Below are positions 34,161 to 42,532 of a DNA stretch of 64,000 nucleotides, piece by piece. Below the pieces are notes generated by a model. The model ran no database searches. It was not told where the DNA came from and saw nothing but the letters and a program-made list of their open reading frames with translations. Numbering within the stretch: position 1 is the first letter of the stretch; each line of letters opens with the position of its first letter. Source of the DNA: Streptomyces olivochromogenes (GTDB taxonomy: Bacteria > Actinomycetota > Actinomycetes > Streptomycetales > Streptomycetaceae); assembly GCF_001514115.1 (NCBI RefSeq), contig NZ_KQ948473.1, forward strand, positions 1 through 64,000, in the 5' to 3' direction. Made by a program: the position numbers and the translations under genes.

Positions 34161-34466
34161 TCAACGCGCCCATGGACCCCACCACTTGGGCGGCAGCGGG
34201 TCGGCCGGTGCCGAAGTCGGCTGATCGGGATGGAGGCCCAGCCCGCGCAGGGTGTCGGCGCGCACCCGGACGACGACCGTGCCGTGCCAGTGACCGTCCG
34301 ACCGGACCCCGCACATGAGATCGATCCGTACGTCCCGTCCGGCGAAGGGGTCCCAGTCGATGCCCCGGTCACGCAGTCAAACCGCCATCAGCCGCCCCGG
34401 CCGCGGGCAGCCGGGGACGTTCTCGAAGCGGAAGAGGGTCACCCAGTCGGAAGCCTGTTCGCTCAT
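34161..34466 (-). pseudogene. conserved small gene interrupted by an in-frame TGA
   Basis: From ATG 34466 the frame reads MSEQASDWVTLFRFENVPG, then GRLMAV, then TGA at 34377-34379. Without a frame change, good coding sequence continues (LRDRGIDWDPFAGRDVRIDL, then ADTLRGLGLHPDQP and WWGPWAR) to a TGA at 34161-34163. The simplest reading is a TGG-to-TGA change, giving a 101-codon gene when restored. A sequencing error is the alternative. Family unknown to me. Confidence 0.6.
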
Positions 34467-34552
34467 GGCCATGTGTCCGTTCATGGCCGCCATCATGGCG
34501 CAGGGGACAGAGCCGCCGCTCGCACAAAAAACCGTAGGCGCGAGAACCCGCG

Positions 34553-35155
34553 TCAAAGAACGGCGTCCCCGGCCGCCGCCGCGAAGGCGCCCCGCGCCAT
34601 CCGGTGCAGCAGGGCCGCCGTCACGCCGCGCCCCGGCAGCGCCCCGGGCCGCCCGAGGTGGGGTGTCGAGTTCAGGAGGCCGAAGACCGAGTGCACCGCC
34701 GAGCGGGCGGTGGGTTCGGTGAGGGCCGGATACACCTCGCGGACGACCTCCACCCACAGCTCGACGTACTGCCGCTGCAACTGTCGTACGAGCTTGCGGT
34801 CGCTGTCCCGCAGGCGGTCCAGCTCGCGGTCGTGCAGGGTGATCAGGGGACGGTCGTCGAGCGCGAAGTCGATGTGCCCCTCGACGAGCGAGTCGAGGAC
34901 CGCCTCCGCACCCCCGTCGGCCTCCGCCACCCGGCGCTTGCCGCCGGTGAGCAGTTGCCCGCTGATCCCCACCAGCAGCTCGGCGAGCATCGCGTCCTTG
35001 CCCGCGAAGTGCCGGTACAGACCGGGGCCGCTGATGCCGACCGCCGCTCCTATCTCGTCCACCCCGACGCCGTGGAAGCCGCGCTCGGCGAAGAGCCGGG
35101 CAGCCTCCTTGAGGATCTGCTCGCGTCGGGTGGGGGCGTCGGTTCTCGTGGCCAT
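34553..35155 (-). CDS. TetR-family repressor of the leucine/isovalerate operon
   Basis: 200 residues. The N-terminal helix-turn-helix is typical (RREQILKEAARLFAERGFHG, VDEIGAAVGISGPGLYRHFA). The C-terminal ligand domain is helical and ends FAAAAGDAVL. It is divergent from mccB. The 98 bp between their start codons hold two 16-bp palindromes, so it very likely represses both itself and the operon and is released by an acyl-CoA. The acyl-CoA ligand is inferred from the pathway. Confidence 0.9.
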   Translation of the reverse strand: MATRTDAPTRREQILKEAARLFAERGFHGVGVDEIGAAVGISGPGLYRHFAGKDAMLAELLVGISGQLLTGGKRRVAEADGGAEAVLDSLVEGHIDFALDDRPLITLHDRELDRLRDSDRKLVRQLQRQYVELWVEVVREVYPALTEPTARSAVHSVFGLLNSTPHLGRPGALPGRGVTAALLHRMARGAFAAAAGDAVL

Positions 35156-35177
35156 GGAAGCAATTCTAGACAGGGAG

Positions 35178-35193
35178 GTTAGCGGTCGTTAAC
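35178..35193. promoter_or_regulatory. operator 1 of the TetR regulator
   Basis: GTTAGCGGTCGTTAAC is a 16-bp palindrome with one mismatched pair. It lies 22 bp from the TetR start codon. Confidence 0.75.
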
Positions 35194-35206
35194 CTGGACG
35201 ACATGC

Positions 35207-35222
35207 GTTAACGCTCATTAAC
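35207..35222. promoter_or_regulatory. operator 2 of the TetR regulator
   Basis: GTTAACGCTCATTAAC, again palindromic with one mismatched pair, is centred 29 bp from operator 1. Two related sites between divergent genes are typical for TetR control. Confidence 0.75.
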
Positions 35223-35253
35223 TGGTGGACCACTGGTGAGGGGACCGCGGGAC

Positions 35254-36870
35254 ATGCACGAAGCACCGGAGCTGACGAGCGCGGCAGATCCCGCGTCGGA
35301 GGCCTGGCGGGCCAACGAGGCGGCCCATCGCGCCCTCGGCGAGGAGCTGCGCGCCAAGCTCGCCGAGGCACGCCTCGGGGGCGGTGAGCGGGCCCGGGAG
35401 CGCCACACCTCGCGCGGGAAGCTGCTCCCGCGCGAGCGCGTGGACACGCTCCTCGACCCGGGCTCGCCCTTCCTGGAGCTGGCGCCGCTGGCCGCCCACG
35501 GGATGTACGACGGGCAGGCCCCGGCCGCGGGAGTGATCGCCGGGATCGGCAGGGTCAGCGGCCGCGAGTGCGTGATCGTCGCCAATGACGCCACCGTCAA
35601 GGGCGGCACGTACTACCCGATGACCGTGAAGAAGCACCTGCGGGCACAGGAGGTGGCGCTCGAGAACCGCCTCCCCTGTGTCTATCTCGTCGACTCCGGA
35701 GGCGCGTTCCTGCCCATGCAGGACGAGGTCTTCCCGGACCGCGAGCACTTCGGGCGGATCTTCTACAACCAGGCGCGGATGTCGGGGGCGGGGATCCCGC
35801 AGATCGCCGCGGTCCTCGGCTCGTGCACGGCCGGCGGCGCGTATGTCCCGGCGATGAGCGACGAGGCCGTGATCGTGCGCAATCAGGGCACGATCTTCCT
35901 CGGCGGGCCCCCCTTGGTGAAGGCCGCCACCGGTGAGGTCGTCACCGCCGAGGAGCTGGGCGGCGGCGAGGTCCACGCGCGTGTGTCGGGCGTCACCGAC
36001 CACCTCGCGGAGGACGACGCGCACGCGCTGCGGATCGTACGGAACATCGCGGCCACGCTCCCCGCGCGCGGGCCCCTCCCCTGGGCGGTCGAGCAGTCCG
36101 TCGAGCCCAAGGTGGATCCGTACGGGCTCTACGGCGCGGTGCCCGTCGACTCCCGCACTCCCTACGACGTACGCGAGGTCATCGCGCGCGTGGTGGACGG
36201 TTCGCGCTTCGCCGAGTTCAAGGCGGAGTTCGGACAGACCCTGGTCACGGGCTTCGCGCACATCCACGGACACCCGGTCGGGATCGTCGCCAACAACGGC
36301 ATCCTGTTCTCCGAGTCCGCCCAGAAGGGCGCCCACTTCATCGAGCTGTGCGACCAGCGCGGCATCCCCCTGGTGTTCCTGCAGAACATCTCGGGCTTCA
36401 TGGTGGGGCGTCAGTACGAGGCCGGTGGCATCGCCAAGCACGGCGCCAAGATGGTCACGGCCGTCGCCTGCACGCGTGTACCCAAGCTGACCGTGGTGAT
36501 CGGCGGTTCGTACGGCGCCGGCAACTACTCGATGTGCGGCCGGGCGTACTCACCGCGCTTCCTGTGGATGTGGCCCGGCGCCAAGATCTCCGTGATGGGC
36601 GGCGAGCAGGCCGCGTCCGTCCTCGCGACCGTCAAGCGCGACCAGCTGGAGGCGCGCGGCGAGTCGTGGCCCGCCGAGGACGAGGACGCCTTCAAGGCCC
36701 CGATCCGCGCCCAGTACGAGCAGCAGGGCAGCGCCTACTACGCGACGGCCCGCCTCTGGGACGACGGCGTCATCGACCCGCTGGAGACCCGGCAGGTGCT
36801 GGGTCTCGCACTGACCGCCTGCGCCAACGCGCCACTGGGTGACCCCCAGTTCGGCGTCTTCCGGATGTGA
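35254..36870 (+). CDS. mccB: methylcrotonyl-CoA carboxylase beta (carboxyltransferase) subunit
   Basis: 538 residues. Carboxyltransferase moving CO2 from biotin to 3-methylcrotonyl-CoA in leucine breakdown. The two crotonase-like halves are present: MYDGQAPAAGVIAGIGRVSG, GGTYYPMTVKKHLRAQEVAL, LVDSGGAFLPMQDEVFPD in the first; LVFLQNISGFMVGRQYEAGG and YGAGNYSMCGRAYSPRFLWM in the second. ATG 35254 has GAGGGGA nine bases upstream. The substrate is inferred from HMG-CoA lyase and the dehydrogenase downstream. Its stop overlaps an ATG at 36870 of the next frame. Confidence 0.92.
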   Translation: MHEAPELTSAADPASEAWRANEAAHRALGEELRAKLAEARLGGGERARERHTSRGKLLPRERVDTLLDPGSPFLELAPLAAHGMYDGQAPAAGVIAGIGRVSGRECVIVANDATVKGGTYYPMTVKKHLRAQEVALENRLPCVYLVDSGGAFLPMQDEVFPDREHFGRIFYNQARMSGAGIPQIAAVLGSCTAGGAYVPAMSDEAVIVRNQGTIFLGGPPLVKAATGEVVTAEELGGGEVHARVSGVTDHLAEDDAHALRIVRNIAATLPARGPLPWAVEQSVEPKVDPYGLYGAVPVDSRTPYDVREVIARVVDGSRFAEFKAEFGQTLVTGFAHIHGHPVGIVANNGILFSESAQKGAHFIELCDQRGIPLVFLQNISGFMVGRQYEAGGIAKHGAKMVTAVACTRVPKLTVVIGGSYGAGNYSMCGRAYSPRFLWMWPGAKISVMGGEQAASVLATVKRDQLEARGESWPAEDEDAFKAPIRAQYEQQGSAYYATARLWDDGVIDPLETRQVLGLALTACANAPLGDPQFGVFRM

Positions 36871-36884
36871 TGAGGGTGCCCGAG

Positions 36885-38843
36885 ATGTTCGAGACAGTCC
36901 TTGTGGCCAACCGGGGCGAGATCGCCGTACGCGTCATCCGCACCCTGCGCGCGCTCGGCGTGCGCTCGGTCGCCGTCTTCTCCGACGCGGACGCCGACGC
37001 CCGGCATGTGCGCGAGGCGGACACGGCGGTACGGATCGGTCCGGCGCCGGCCGCCGAGAGCTATCTGTCGGTGGAGCGGCTCCTCGAAGCCGCCGCTCGC
37101 ACCGGGGCCCAGGCGGTGCACCCCGGGTACGGCTTCCTCGCCGAGAACGCGTCGTTCGCGCGCGCGTGCGCCGACGCCGGGCTGGTCTTCATCGGCCCGC
37201 CCGCGGACGCGATCGCGCTGATGGGCGACAAGATCCGCGCCAAGGAGACGGTGAAGGCGGCCGGGGTCCCGGTCGTTCCCGGCTCGTCCGGCAGCGGCCT
37301 CACGGACGCCCAGCTGGCCGAGGCCGCACGGGAGATCGGCATGCCCGTGCTGCTCAAGCCGTCCGCGGGCGGCGGCGGCAAGGGCATGCGGCTGGTGCGG
37401 GACACGTCGGCGCTGGGCGAGGAGATCGCCGCCGCCCGCCGCGAGGCACGCGCCTCCTTCGGCGACGACACCCTCCTCGTCGAGCGCTGGGTCGACCGCC
37501 CCCGGCACATCGAGATCCAGGTCCTGGCCGACGGCCACGGCAACGTCGTCCACCTGGGCGAGCGCGAGTGCTCCCTCCAGCGCCGCCACCAGAAGATCAT
37601 CGAAGAGGCGCCGAGCGTGCTCCTCGACGCCGGCACCCGCGCCGCAATGGGCGAGGCGGCCGTCCAGGCGGCCCGCTCCTGCGGGTACGAGGGCGCGGGC
37701 ACAGTCGAGTTCATCGTCCCTGGCTCCGACCCGTCGTCGTACTACTTCATGGAGATGAACACCCGCCTCCAGGTGGAGCACCCGGTCACCGAGCTGGTCA
37801 CGGGACTCGACCTGGTGGAGTGGCAGCTGCGGGTCGCCGCGGGCGAGCGACTGCCGTACGGGCAGGAGGACATCACCCTCACCGGGCACGCGGTGGAGGC
37901 ACGCATCTGCGCCGAGGACCCCGCACGCGGCTTCCTGCCGTCCGGCGGCACGGTGCTCGCCCTGCACGAACCCCAGGGCGACGGAGTGCGCACCGACTCG
38001 GGGCTGAGCGAGGGCACGGAGGTCGGTTCGCTCTACGACCCGATGCTGTCCAAGGTCATCGCGTACGGGCCGGACCGCGCGAGCGCGCTGCGCAAGCTGC
38101 GCGCCGCCCTCGCGGAGACGGTCACGCTCGGCGTGCCGACCAACGCCGGGTTCCTGCGACGGCTGCTGGCCCATCCGGCCGTGGTGGCGGGGGACCTGGA
38201 CACCGGGCTGGTGGAGCGGGAGGCGGAGGAACTGCTCTCCGGTTCCGGCGACGTACCGGAGGAGGTGTACGACGCCGCTGCCGCGGTACGGCTGTCGTCG
38301 CTGGCCCCGGCGGAGGGCGGCTGGACCGACCCCTTCTCGGTGCCCAGCGGTTGGCGTCTGGGCGGCGAGCCCGCGCCCGTGGTGTTCCACCTGCGCGCGC
38401 CGGGACTCGAACCCGTCGCTCACCGTCCGCGAGGCACGAGCACCGTCACCCCCGGCCGGGTCTCCGTCACCCTCGACGGCGTACGCCACACCTTCCACCG
38501 CGCCGGCGACTGGCTCGGCCGCGAGGGTGACGCCTGGCACGTGCGCGACCACGACCCCGTGGCCGCCTCCCTCACCGGCGCCGCGCACGCGGGGGTGGAC
38601 TCGCTCACCGCGCCCATGCCCGGCACGGTGACCGTCGTGAAGGTGGCCGTGGGCGACGAGGTGACCGCGGGGCAGAGCCTGTTGGTGGTCGAGGCGATGA
38701 AGATGGAGCACGTCATCTCCGCCCCGCACGCCGGGACCGTCAGCGAGCTGGACGTCACGCCGGGCACCACGGTCGCCATGGACCAGGTGCTGGCCGTGAT
38801 CACGCCGTACGAGGAAACGACACCGTACGAGGAGACGACATGA
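36885..38843 (+). CDS. mccA: methylcrotonyl-CoA carboxylase alpha (biotin) subunit
   Basis: 652 residues. Biotin carboxylase domain first (VLVANRGEIAVRVIRTLRAL, PSAGGGGKGMRLVRD, EMNTRLQVEHPVTELVTG), a linking BT region, then a biotin carrier domain with Lys606 in VVEAMKMEHVIS. ATG 36885 is chosen because GAGGGTG stands eight bases before it and MFETVLVANRGE is the usual N terminus; GTG 36867 and ATG 36870 are alternatives overlapping mccB. The C terminus ends in a duplicated TPYEET, which also carries the ribosome-binding site of the next gene. Confidence 0.92.
   Translation: MFETVLVANRGEIAVRVIRTLRALGVRSVAVFSDADADARHVREADTAVRIGPAPAAESYLSVERLLEAAARTGAQAVHPGYGFLAENASFARACADAGLVFIGPPADAIALMGDKIRAKETVKAAGVPVVPGSSGSGLTDAQLAEAAREIGMPVLLKPSAGGGGKGMRLVRDTSALGEEIAAARREARASFGDDTLLVERWVDRPRHIEIQVLADGHGNVVHLGERECSLQRRHQKIIEEAPSVLLDAGTRAAMGEAAVQAARSCGYEGAGTVEFIVPGSDPSSYYFMEMNTRLQVEHPVTELVTGLDLVEWQLRVAAGERLPYGQEDITLTGHAVEARICAEDPARGFLPSGGTVLALHEPQGDGVRTDSGLSEGTEVGSLYDPMLSKVIAYGPDRASALRKLRAALAETVTLGVPTNAGFLRRLLAHPAVVAGDLDTGLVEREAEELLSGSGDVPEEVYDAAAAVRLSSLAPAEGGWTDPFSVPSGWRLGGEPAPVVFHLRAPGLEPVAHRPRGTSTVTPGRVSVTLDGVRHTFHRAGDWLGREGDAWHVRDHDPVAASLTGAAHAGVDSLTAPMPGTVTVVKVAVGDEVTAGQSLLVVEAMKMEHVISAPHAGTVSELDVTPGTTVAMDQVLAVITPYEETTPYEETT
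38802..38837 (+). repeat. 18-bp in-frame duplication at the 3' end of mccA
   Basis: Two 18-bp units (38802-38819 and 38820-38837) encode TPYEETTPYEET. The second copy supplies GAGGAG six bases before the ATG of the HMG-CoA lyase gene. Confidence 0.85.
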
Positions 38844-39796
38844 GCACCCCCGAACTCGGCCTCCCCATGGCCGTGGCGGCCCCGGAGCTGCCCGCGCGGG
38901 TACGGATCTACGAGGTCGGCGCGCGCGACGGGCTGCAGAACGAGAAGGCGACCGTGCCGACGGAGGTGAAGGCCGAGTTCGTCCGGCGCCTCGCGGACTC
39001 GGGCCTGACCACCATCGAGGCCACCAGCTTCGTCCACCCCAAGTGGGTGCCCCAACTGGCGGACGCGGAGCAGCTGTTCCCGCTCGTGAGCGACCTGGGC
39101 AGGTCCTCGGGGGTGCACCTCCCGGTCCTCGTGCCCAACGAACGGGGTCTGGACCGGGCGCTGGCCCTCGGCGCCCGCCACGTCGCCCTCTTCGCCAGCG
39201 CGACGGAGTCCTTCGCGAAGGCGAATCTCAACCGGACCGTCGACGAGTCCCTGGCCATGTTCGAGCCGGTGGTGTCCCGGGCCAAGGCGGGCAAGGTGCA
39301 CGTCCGCAGCTATATCTCGATGTGTTTCGGCGACCCCTGGGAGGGGCCCGTACCCATCCACCAGGTCGTACGCGTCTGCAAGGCCCTGATGGACATGGGC
39401 TGCGACGAACTGAGCCTCGGCGACACGATCGGCGTGGCGACACCGGGTCATGTGCAGACCCTCCTCGCCGAGCTGAACGAGGAGGGCGTGCCGACCAGCG
39501 CGCTCGGCGTGCACTTCCACGACACCTACGGCCAGGCGCTCGCCAACACCCTGGCCGCCCTCCAGCACGGCGTCACCACCGTCGACGCCTCCGCGGGCGG
39601 GCTCGGCGGCTGCCCCTACGCCAAGTCCGCCACCGGCAACCTCGCCACCGAAGACCTCGTATGGATGCTCCAGGGCCTCGGCATCGACACCGGTGTCGAC
39701 CTCGCCCGCCTCACCGCCACCAGCGTGTGGATGGCCGAGCGACTGGGCCGACCCAGCCCGTCCCGCACGGTCAAAGCCCTCTCCCACAAGGAATGA
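38840..39796 (+). CDS. mvaB: hydroxymethylglutaryl-CoA lyase
   Basis: 318 residues. Splits HMG-CoA into acetyl-CoA and acetoacetate, the last leucine step. TIM barrel with RIYEVGARDGLQNEKATVPT (metal Asp and catalytic Arg), GVHFHDTYGQALANTLAALQ (metal His pair) and the catalytic Cys loop GGLGGCPYAKSATGN. ATG 38840 overlaps the mccA stop in ATGA, and its own stop overlaps ATG 39793, so the operon is translationally coupled throughout. Confidence 0.94.
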   Translation: MSTPELGLPMAVAAPELPARVRIYEVGARDGLQNEKATVPTEVKAEFVRRLADSGLTTIEATSFVHPKWVPQLADAEQLFPLVSDLGRSSGVHLPVLVPNERGLDRALALGARHVALFASATESFAKANLNRTVDESLAMFEPVVSRAKAGKVHVRSYISMCFGDPWEGPVPIHQVVRVCKALMDMGCDELSLGDTIGVATPGHVQTLLAELNEEGVPTSALGVHFHDTYGQALANTLAALQHGVTTVDASAGGLGGCPYAKSATGNLATEDLVWMLQGLGIDTGVDLARLTATSVWMAERLGRPSPSRTVKALSHKE

Positions 39797-39801
39797 TCCC
39801 C

Positions 39802-40968
39802 ATGTCCCTGGACCACCGCCTCTCCCCCGAACTCGAAGAACTCCGCCGTACGGTCGAGGAGTTCGCGCACGACGTCGTGGCACCGAAGATCGGCGACTTC
39901 TACGAGCGGCACGAGTTCCCGTACGAGATCGTGCGGGAGATGGGCCGCATGGGCCTGTTCGGACTGCCCTTCCCCGAGGAGTACGGCGGCATGGGCGGCG
40001 ACTATCTCGCCCTCGGGATCGCCCTGGAGGAGCTCGCCCGGGTGGACTCCTCCGTCGCCATCACCCTGGAGGCGGGCGTCTCGCTCGGCGCGATGCCGAT
40101 CCACCTCTTCGGCACGGAGGCCCAGAAGCGGGAGTGGCTCCCCCGTCTCTGCTCCGGCGAGATCCTCGGCGCCTTCGGCCTGACGGAGCCGGACGGCGGC
40201 TCGGACGCCGGCGCGACCCGCACGACCGCCCGTCTCGACCCGGACACGAACGAATGGGTCATCAACGGCAGCAAGTGCTTCATCACCAACTCCGGCACGG
40301 ACATCACGGGCCTGGTCACGGTCACCGCCGTCACCGGACGCAAGCCCGACGGCAAGCCGCTGATCTCCGCGATCATCGTCCCGTCCGGCACCCCCGGCTT
40401 CACGGTCGCCGCCCCGTACTCGAAGGTCGGCTGGAACGCCTCCGACACCCGTGAGCTGTCCTTCGCCGACGTCCGCGTCCCGGCCGCGAACCTGCTCGGC
40501 GAGGAGGGCCGCGGCTACGCCCAGTTCCTGCGCATCCTGGACGAGGGCCGCATCGCCATCGCGGCTCTGGCGACCGGGCTCGCGCAGGGCTGCGTCGACG
40601 AGTCGGTGAAGTACGCCAAGGAGCGCCATGCGTTCGGACGCCCGATCGGCGCGAACCAGGCCATCCAGTTCAAGATCGCCGACATGGAGATGAAGGCCCA
40701 CATGGCCCGCGTCGGCTGGCGCGACGCCGCGTCCCGCCTCGTCGCGGGCGAGCCCTTCAAGAAGGAGGCGGCGGTCGCCAAGCTCTACTCCTCCACCATC
40801 GCCGTCGACAACGCCCGCGACGCCACCCAGGTCCACGGCGGCTACGGCTTCATGAACGAGTACCCGGTGGCCCGCATGTGGCGCGACTCCAAGATCCTGG
40901 AGATCGGCGAGGGCACGAGCGAGGTACAGCGAATGCTGATCGCGAGGGAGCTGGGGCTGACGGGCTGA
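39802..40968 (+). CDS. acdH: acyl-CoA dehydrogenase of leucine degradation (isovaleryl-CoA type)
   Basis: 388 residues with complete ACAD blocks: LPFPEEYGGMGGDYLALG, GLTEPDGGSDAGATRTTARL, WVINGSKCFITNSGTDITG, QVHGGYGFMNEYPVARMWRD and EIGEGTSEVQRMLIARELG. Together with mccAB and HMG-CoA lyase it most likely oxidises isovaleryl-CoA to 3-methylcrotonyl-CoA. ATG 39802 is eight to nine bases after AAGGA; ATG 39793 overlaps the previous stop but sits too close to that site. The last codons fall in an 8-bp tandem repeat. Confidence 0.92.
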   Translation: MSLDHRLSPELEELRRTVEEFAHDVVAPKIGDFYERHEFPYEIVREMGRMGLFGLPFPEEYGGMGGDYLALGIALEELARVDSSVAITLEAGVSLGAMPIHLFGTEAQKREWLPRLCSGEILGAFGLTEPDGGSDAGATRTTARLDPDTNEWVINGSKCFITNSGTDITGLVTVTAVTGRKPDGKPLISAIIVPSGTPGFTVAAPYSKVGWNASDTRELSFADVRVPAANLLGEEGRGYAQFLRILDEGRIAIAALATGLAQGCVDESVKYAKERHAFGRPIGANQAIQFKIADMEMKAHMARVGWRDAASRLVAGEPFKKEAAVAKLYSSTIAVDNARDATQVHGGYGFMNEYPVARMWRDSKILEIGEGTSEVQRMLIARELGLTG

Positions 40969-40994
40969 CGGGCTGACGGGCTGACGGGCTGACG
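40957..40994 (+). repeat. 8-bp tandem repeat across the acdH stop codon
   Basis: CTGACGGG is repeated four times (40957-40988) plus six bases of a fifth copy. The acdH TGA (40966-40968) lies inside the second unit. Confidence 0.9.
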
Positions 40995-41064
40995 TCAGGC
41001 GTTCATACGCCGGTGGTGGCCATGGATTGCCAATGGATTGGCGAGCCGGGCCAGAACCTGTCCC

Positions 41065-42045
41065 TCAGCTTGTGTGCTGGGCACTCAAGGAGTTCAGCAG
41101 GGCGGCTCCGCGTTCGGCGTCGTCCACGCTCACGGCGAAATCCCTGCCCCTTGAGGGGTGGATGACCAGGCACTCGCCACCGCGCAGCATCACGGTGGTT
41201 CCCAGCCCGCTCAGCCGGTAGCCCCATCCGCCGACCTGGGCGGGCGTGCGGTTCTCGACGCGTGCCGACTCGATGTCCTCGGCGGCCCAGTGTCGTGCCG
41301 GCCAGCCGAAGGGCCCGAAGGCGACGTCCAGACCTCGCTCGCCGACTCGCGCCCGCACCGAGGAGCAGCCGAGGACCAGGAGGGACGCGAAGGCGAACGG
41401 CGCGGCCGCCAGCAGGAACGGAAGGTCCGTCAGACCCGCGAGCGCCGACACGACGGCGGCGATCGCGAGCAGCCCGGTCAGGGCGGCGAGCGCGTGGAGC
41501 CAGGAGTTCGACGTGCGGGCGAGCCACACGACCCGCTGCCCGGCGGGAATGTCCAGGGTCGGGCCGTCCGCCGCGGGCCGCGGTTCGTCCGGCGCCCGGC
41601 GCACGGCCAGCAGACCGGCCGCGCCCGCTGCGGCCGCCACAACGAGCGTGCCCACGACCCCGCTCGTCACCGATCCCGCCTCGTGCCAGTCCGCGCGGTC
41701 CAGATTCGCCCGTACGACCGATGCCTGCGCGCCGAGCAGTGTCACACCGCCGAAGCCGAGGCCCGCAGCCGCCCACCCTGGTACGCCGCGACCGGCCCCT
41801 GCCCGGCGCAGCGTCAGCACGACGCCGAACACCAGCACACCCCAGATCAGCGCCGGGAAGAGTGCCGCGGCCCAGAGCGGCATGGAGTCGTCGGGCCTGT
41901 CCGAGCCTGCTTCCCAGTGGGTCGCCAGTCGGTCCGGGAGCCGGCCGCTCGCGGCCAACGGCAGCGCCACCAAAAGGGCCAGGACGCCGACGCCCCAGCC
42001 GACGGCGCCCCACGCCGCTCCGCTCTTGCGCCCCTGTTCGGTCAC
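41065..42045 (-). CDS. DUF1648-containing membrane protein
   Basis: 326 residues with about six to seven membrane helices. The N-terminal part has the DUF1648 pattern (GRLPDRLATHWEAGSDRPDD). The C-terminal half (LDVAFGPFGWPARHWAAEDI, TTVMLRGGECLVIHPSRGRD) resembles a small PH-like cytoplasmic domain, seen in similar proteins. It overlaps the stop of the GntR gene in an ATGA and is thus co-translated with its regulator. Role unknown, possibly cell-envelope or stress related. Confidence 0.8.
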   Translation of the reverse strand: MTEQGRKSGAAWGAVGWGVGVLALLVALPLAASGRLPDRLATHWEAGSDRPDDSMPLWAAALFPALIWGVLVFGVVLTLRRAGAGRGVPGWAAAGLGFGGVTLLGAQASVVRANLDRADWHEAGSVTSGVVGTLVVAAAAGAAGLLAVRRAPDEPRPAADGPTLDIPAGQRVVWLARTSNSWLHALAALTGLLAIAAVVSALAGLTDLPFLLAAAPFAFASLLVLGCSSVRARVGERGLDVAFGPFGWPARHWAAEDIESARVENRTPAQVGGWGYRLSGLGTTVMLRGGECLVIHPSRGRDFAVSVDDAERGAALLNSLSAQHTS

Positions 42046-42389
42046 GAGATCCCCCTGATCATCTCGATGAGGTCGTTCTTGCTGTAGCCGAGGTGCGCCG
42101 CGTCGGTCACCAGGTCGCGTACGCGGTGCAGCAGGACGGAGCGCTGGTCCGCCCCGTCGGCCACCGTCACACCCCGGCCCCGCCGGAACTCCAACACCCC
42201 TTCGTCACGCAGCGCCCGAAGGCCCCGCAGAACCGTGTTGACGTTCACATCCAGGGCCTGGGAAAGATCCCGGGCCGGAGGAAGGCGGTCTCCCGGCCCG
42301 CACTCGCCCTCGGCGATGGCGCGCCGGATCACGCCGGCCACCTGCTCGTGCAGGGGGCGACCGTCCGCGGTGTTCAGCCTCAACAGCAT
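42042..42389 (-). CDS. GntR-family regulator (YtrA subfamily)
   Basis: 115 residues. GntR winged helix (LHEQVAGVIRRAIAEGECGP, DRLPPARDLSQALDVNVNTV) with the short C-terminal tail of the YtrA type (VRDLVTDAAHLGYSKNDLIE). YtrA regulators usually control the membrane-protein gene they are co-transcribed with, here the DUF1648 gene. A perfect inverted repeat covers its start codon. TATTTT ten bases before the ATG suggests a nearly leaderless mRNA. Confidence 0.88.
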   Translation of the reverse strand: MLLRLNTADGRPLHEQVAGVIRRAIAEGECGPGDRLPPARDLSQALDVNVNTVLRGLRALRDEGVLEFRRGRGVTVADGADQRSVLLHRVRDLVTDAAHLGYSKNDLIEMIRGIS

Positions 42390-42411
42390 GGTGCTAGTGA
42401 AAATAGCACCA
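42389..42411. promoter_or_regulatory. probable GntR/YtrA autoregulatory operator
   Basis: TGGTGCTA at 42389-42396 is exactly inverted as TAGCACCA at 42404-42411 with a 7-bp spacer. It overlaps the regulator start codon and the TATTTT -10 element on the minus strand. Confidence 0.7.
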
Positions 42412-42467
42412 ACTGCTTGAAGTGCGGGTGCGGTTCGAGACAAACGACACGGCGTCGCCACCGCGCA

Positions 42468-42515
42468 CTTCGCCCCCTTCGCCGCCGCACGCTTCGCCCC
42501 CTTCGACGCCGCGGG
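42468..42515. repeat. 24-bp tandem repeat, two copies
   Basis: Units at 42468-42491 and 42492-42515 both begin CTTCGCCCCCTTCG and differ at only a few later positions. No coding role is evident. Confidence 0.6.
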
Positions 42516-42532
42516 CGCCGCAAAACGCCTGG

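Noticed and set aside
34154..34372. 72-codon minus-strand frame
   Set aside because: It is a frame-shifted shadow of the broken gene at 34161-34466, whose other frame reads as normal protein.
40957..40994. 8-bp repeats as a CRISPR or attachment site
   Set aside because: Repeats are contiguous without spacers and no integrase or tRNA is near.
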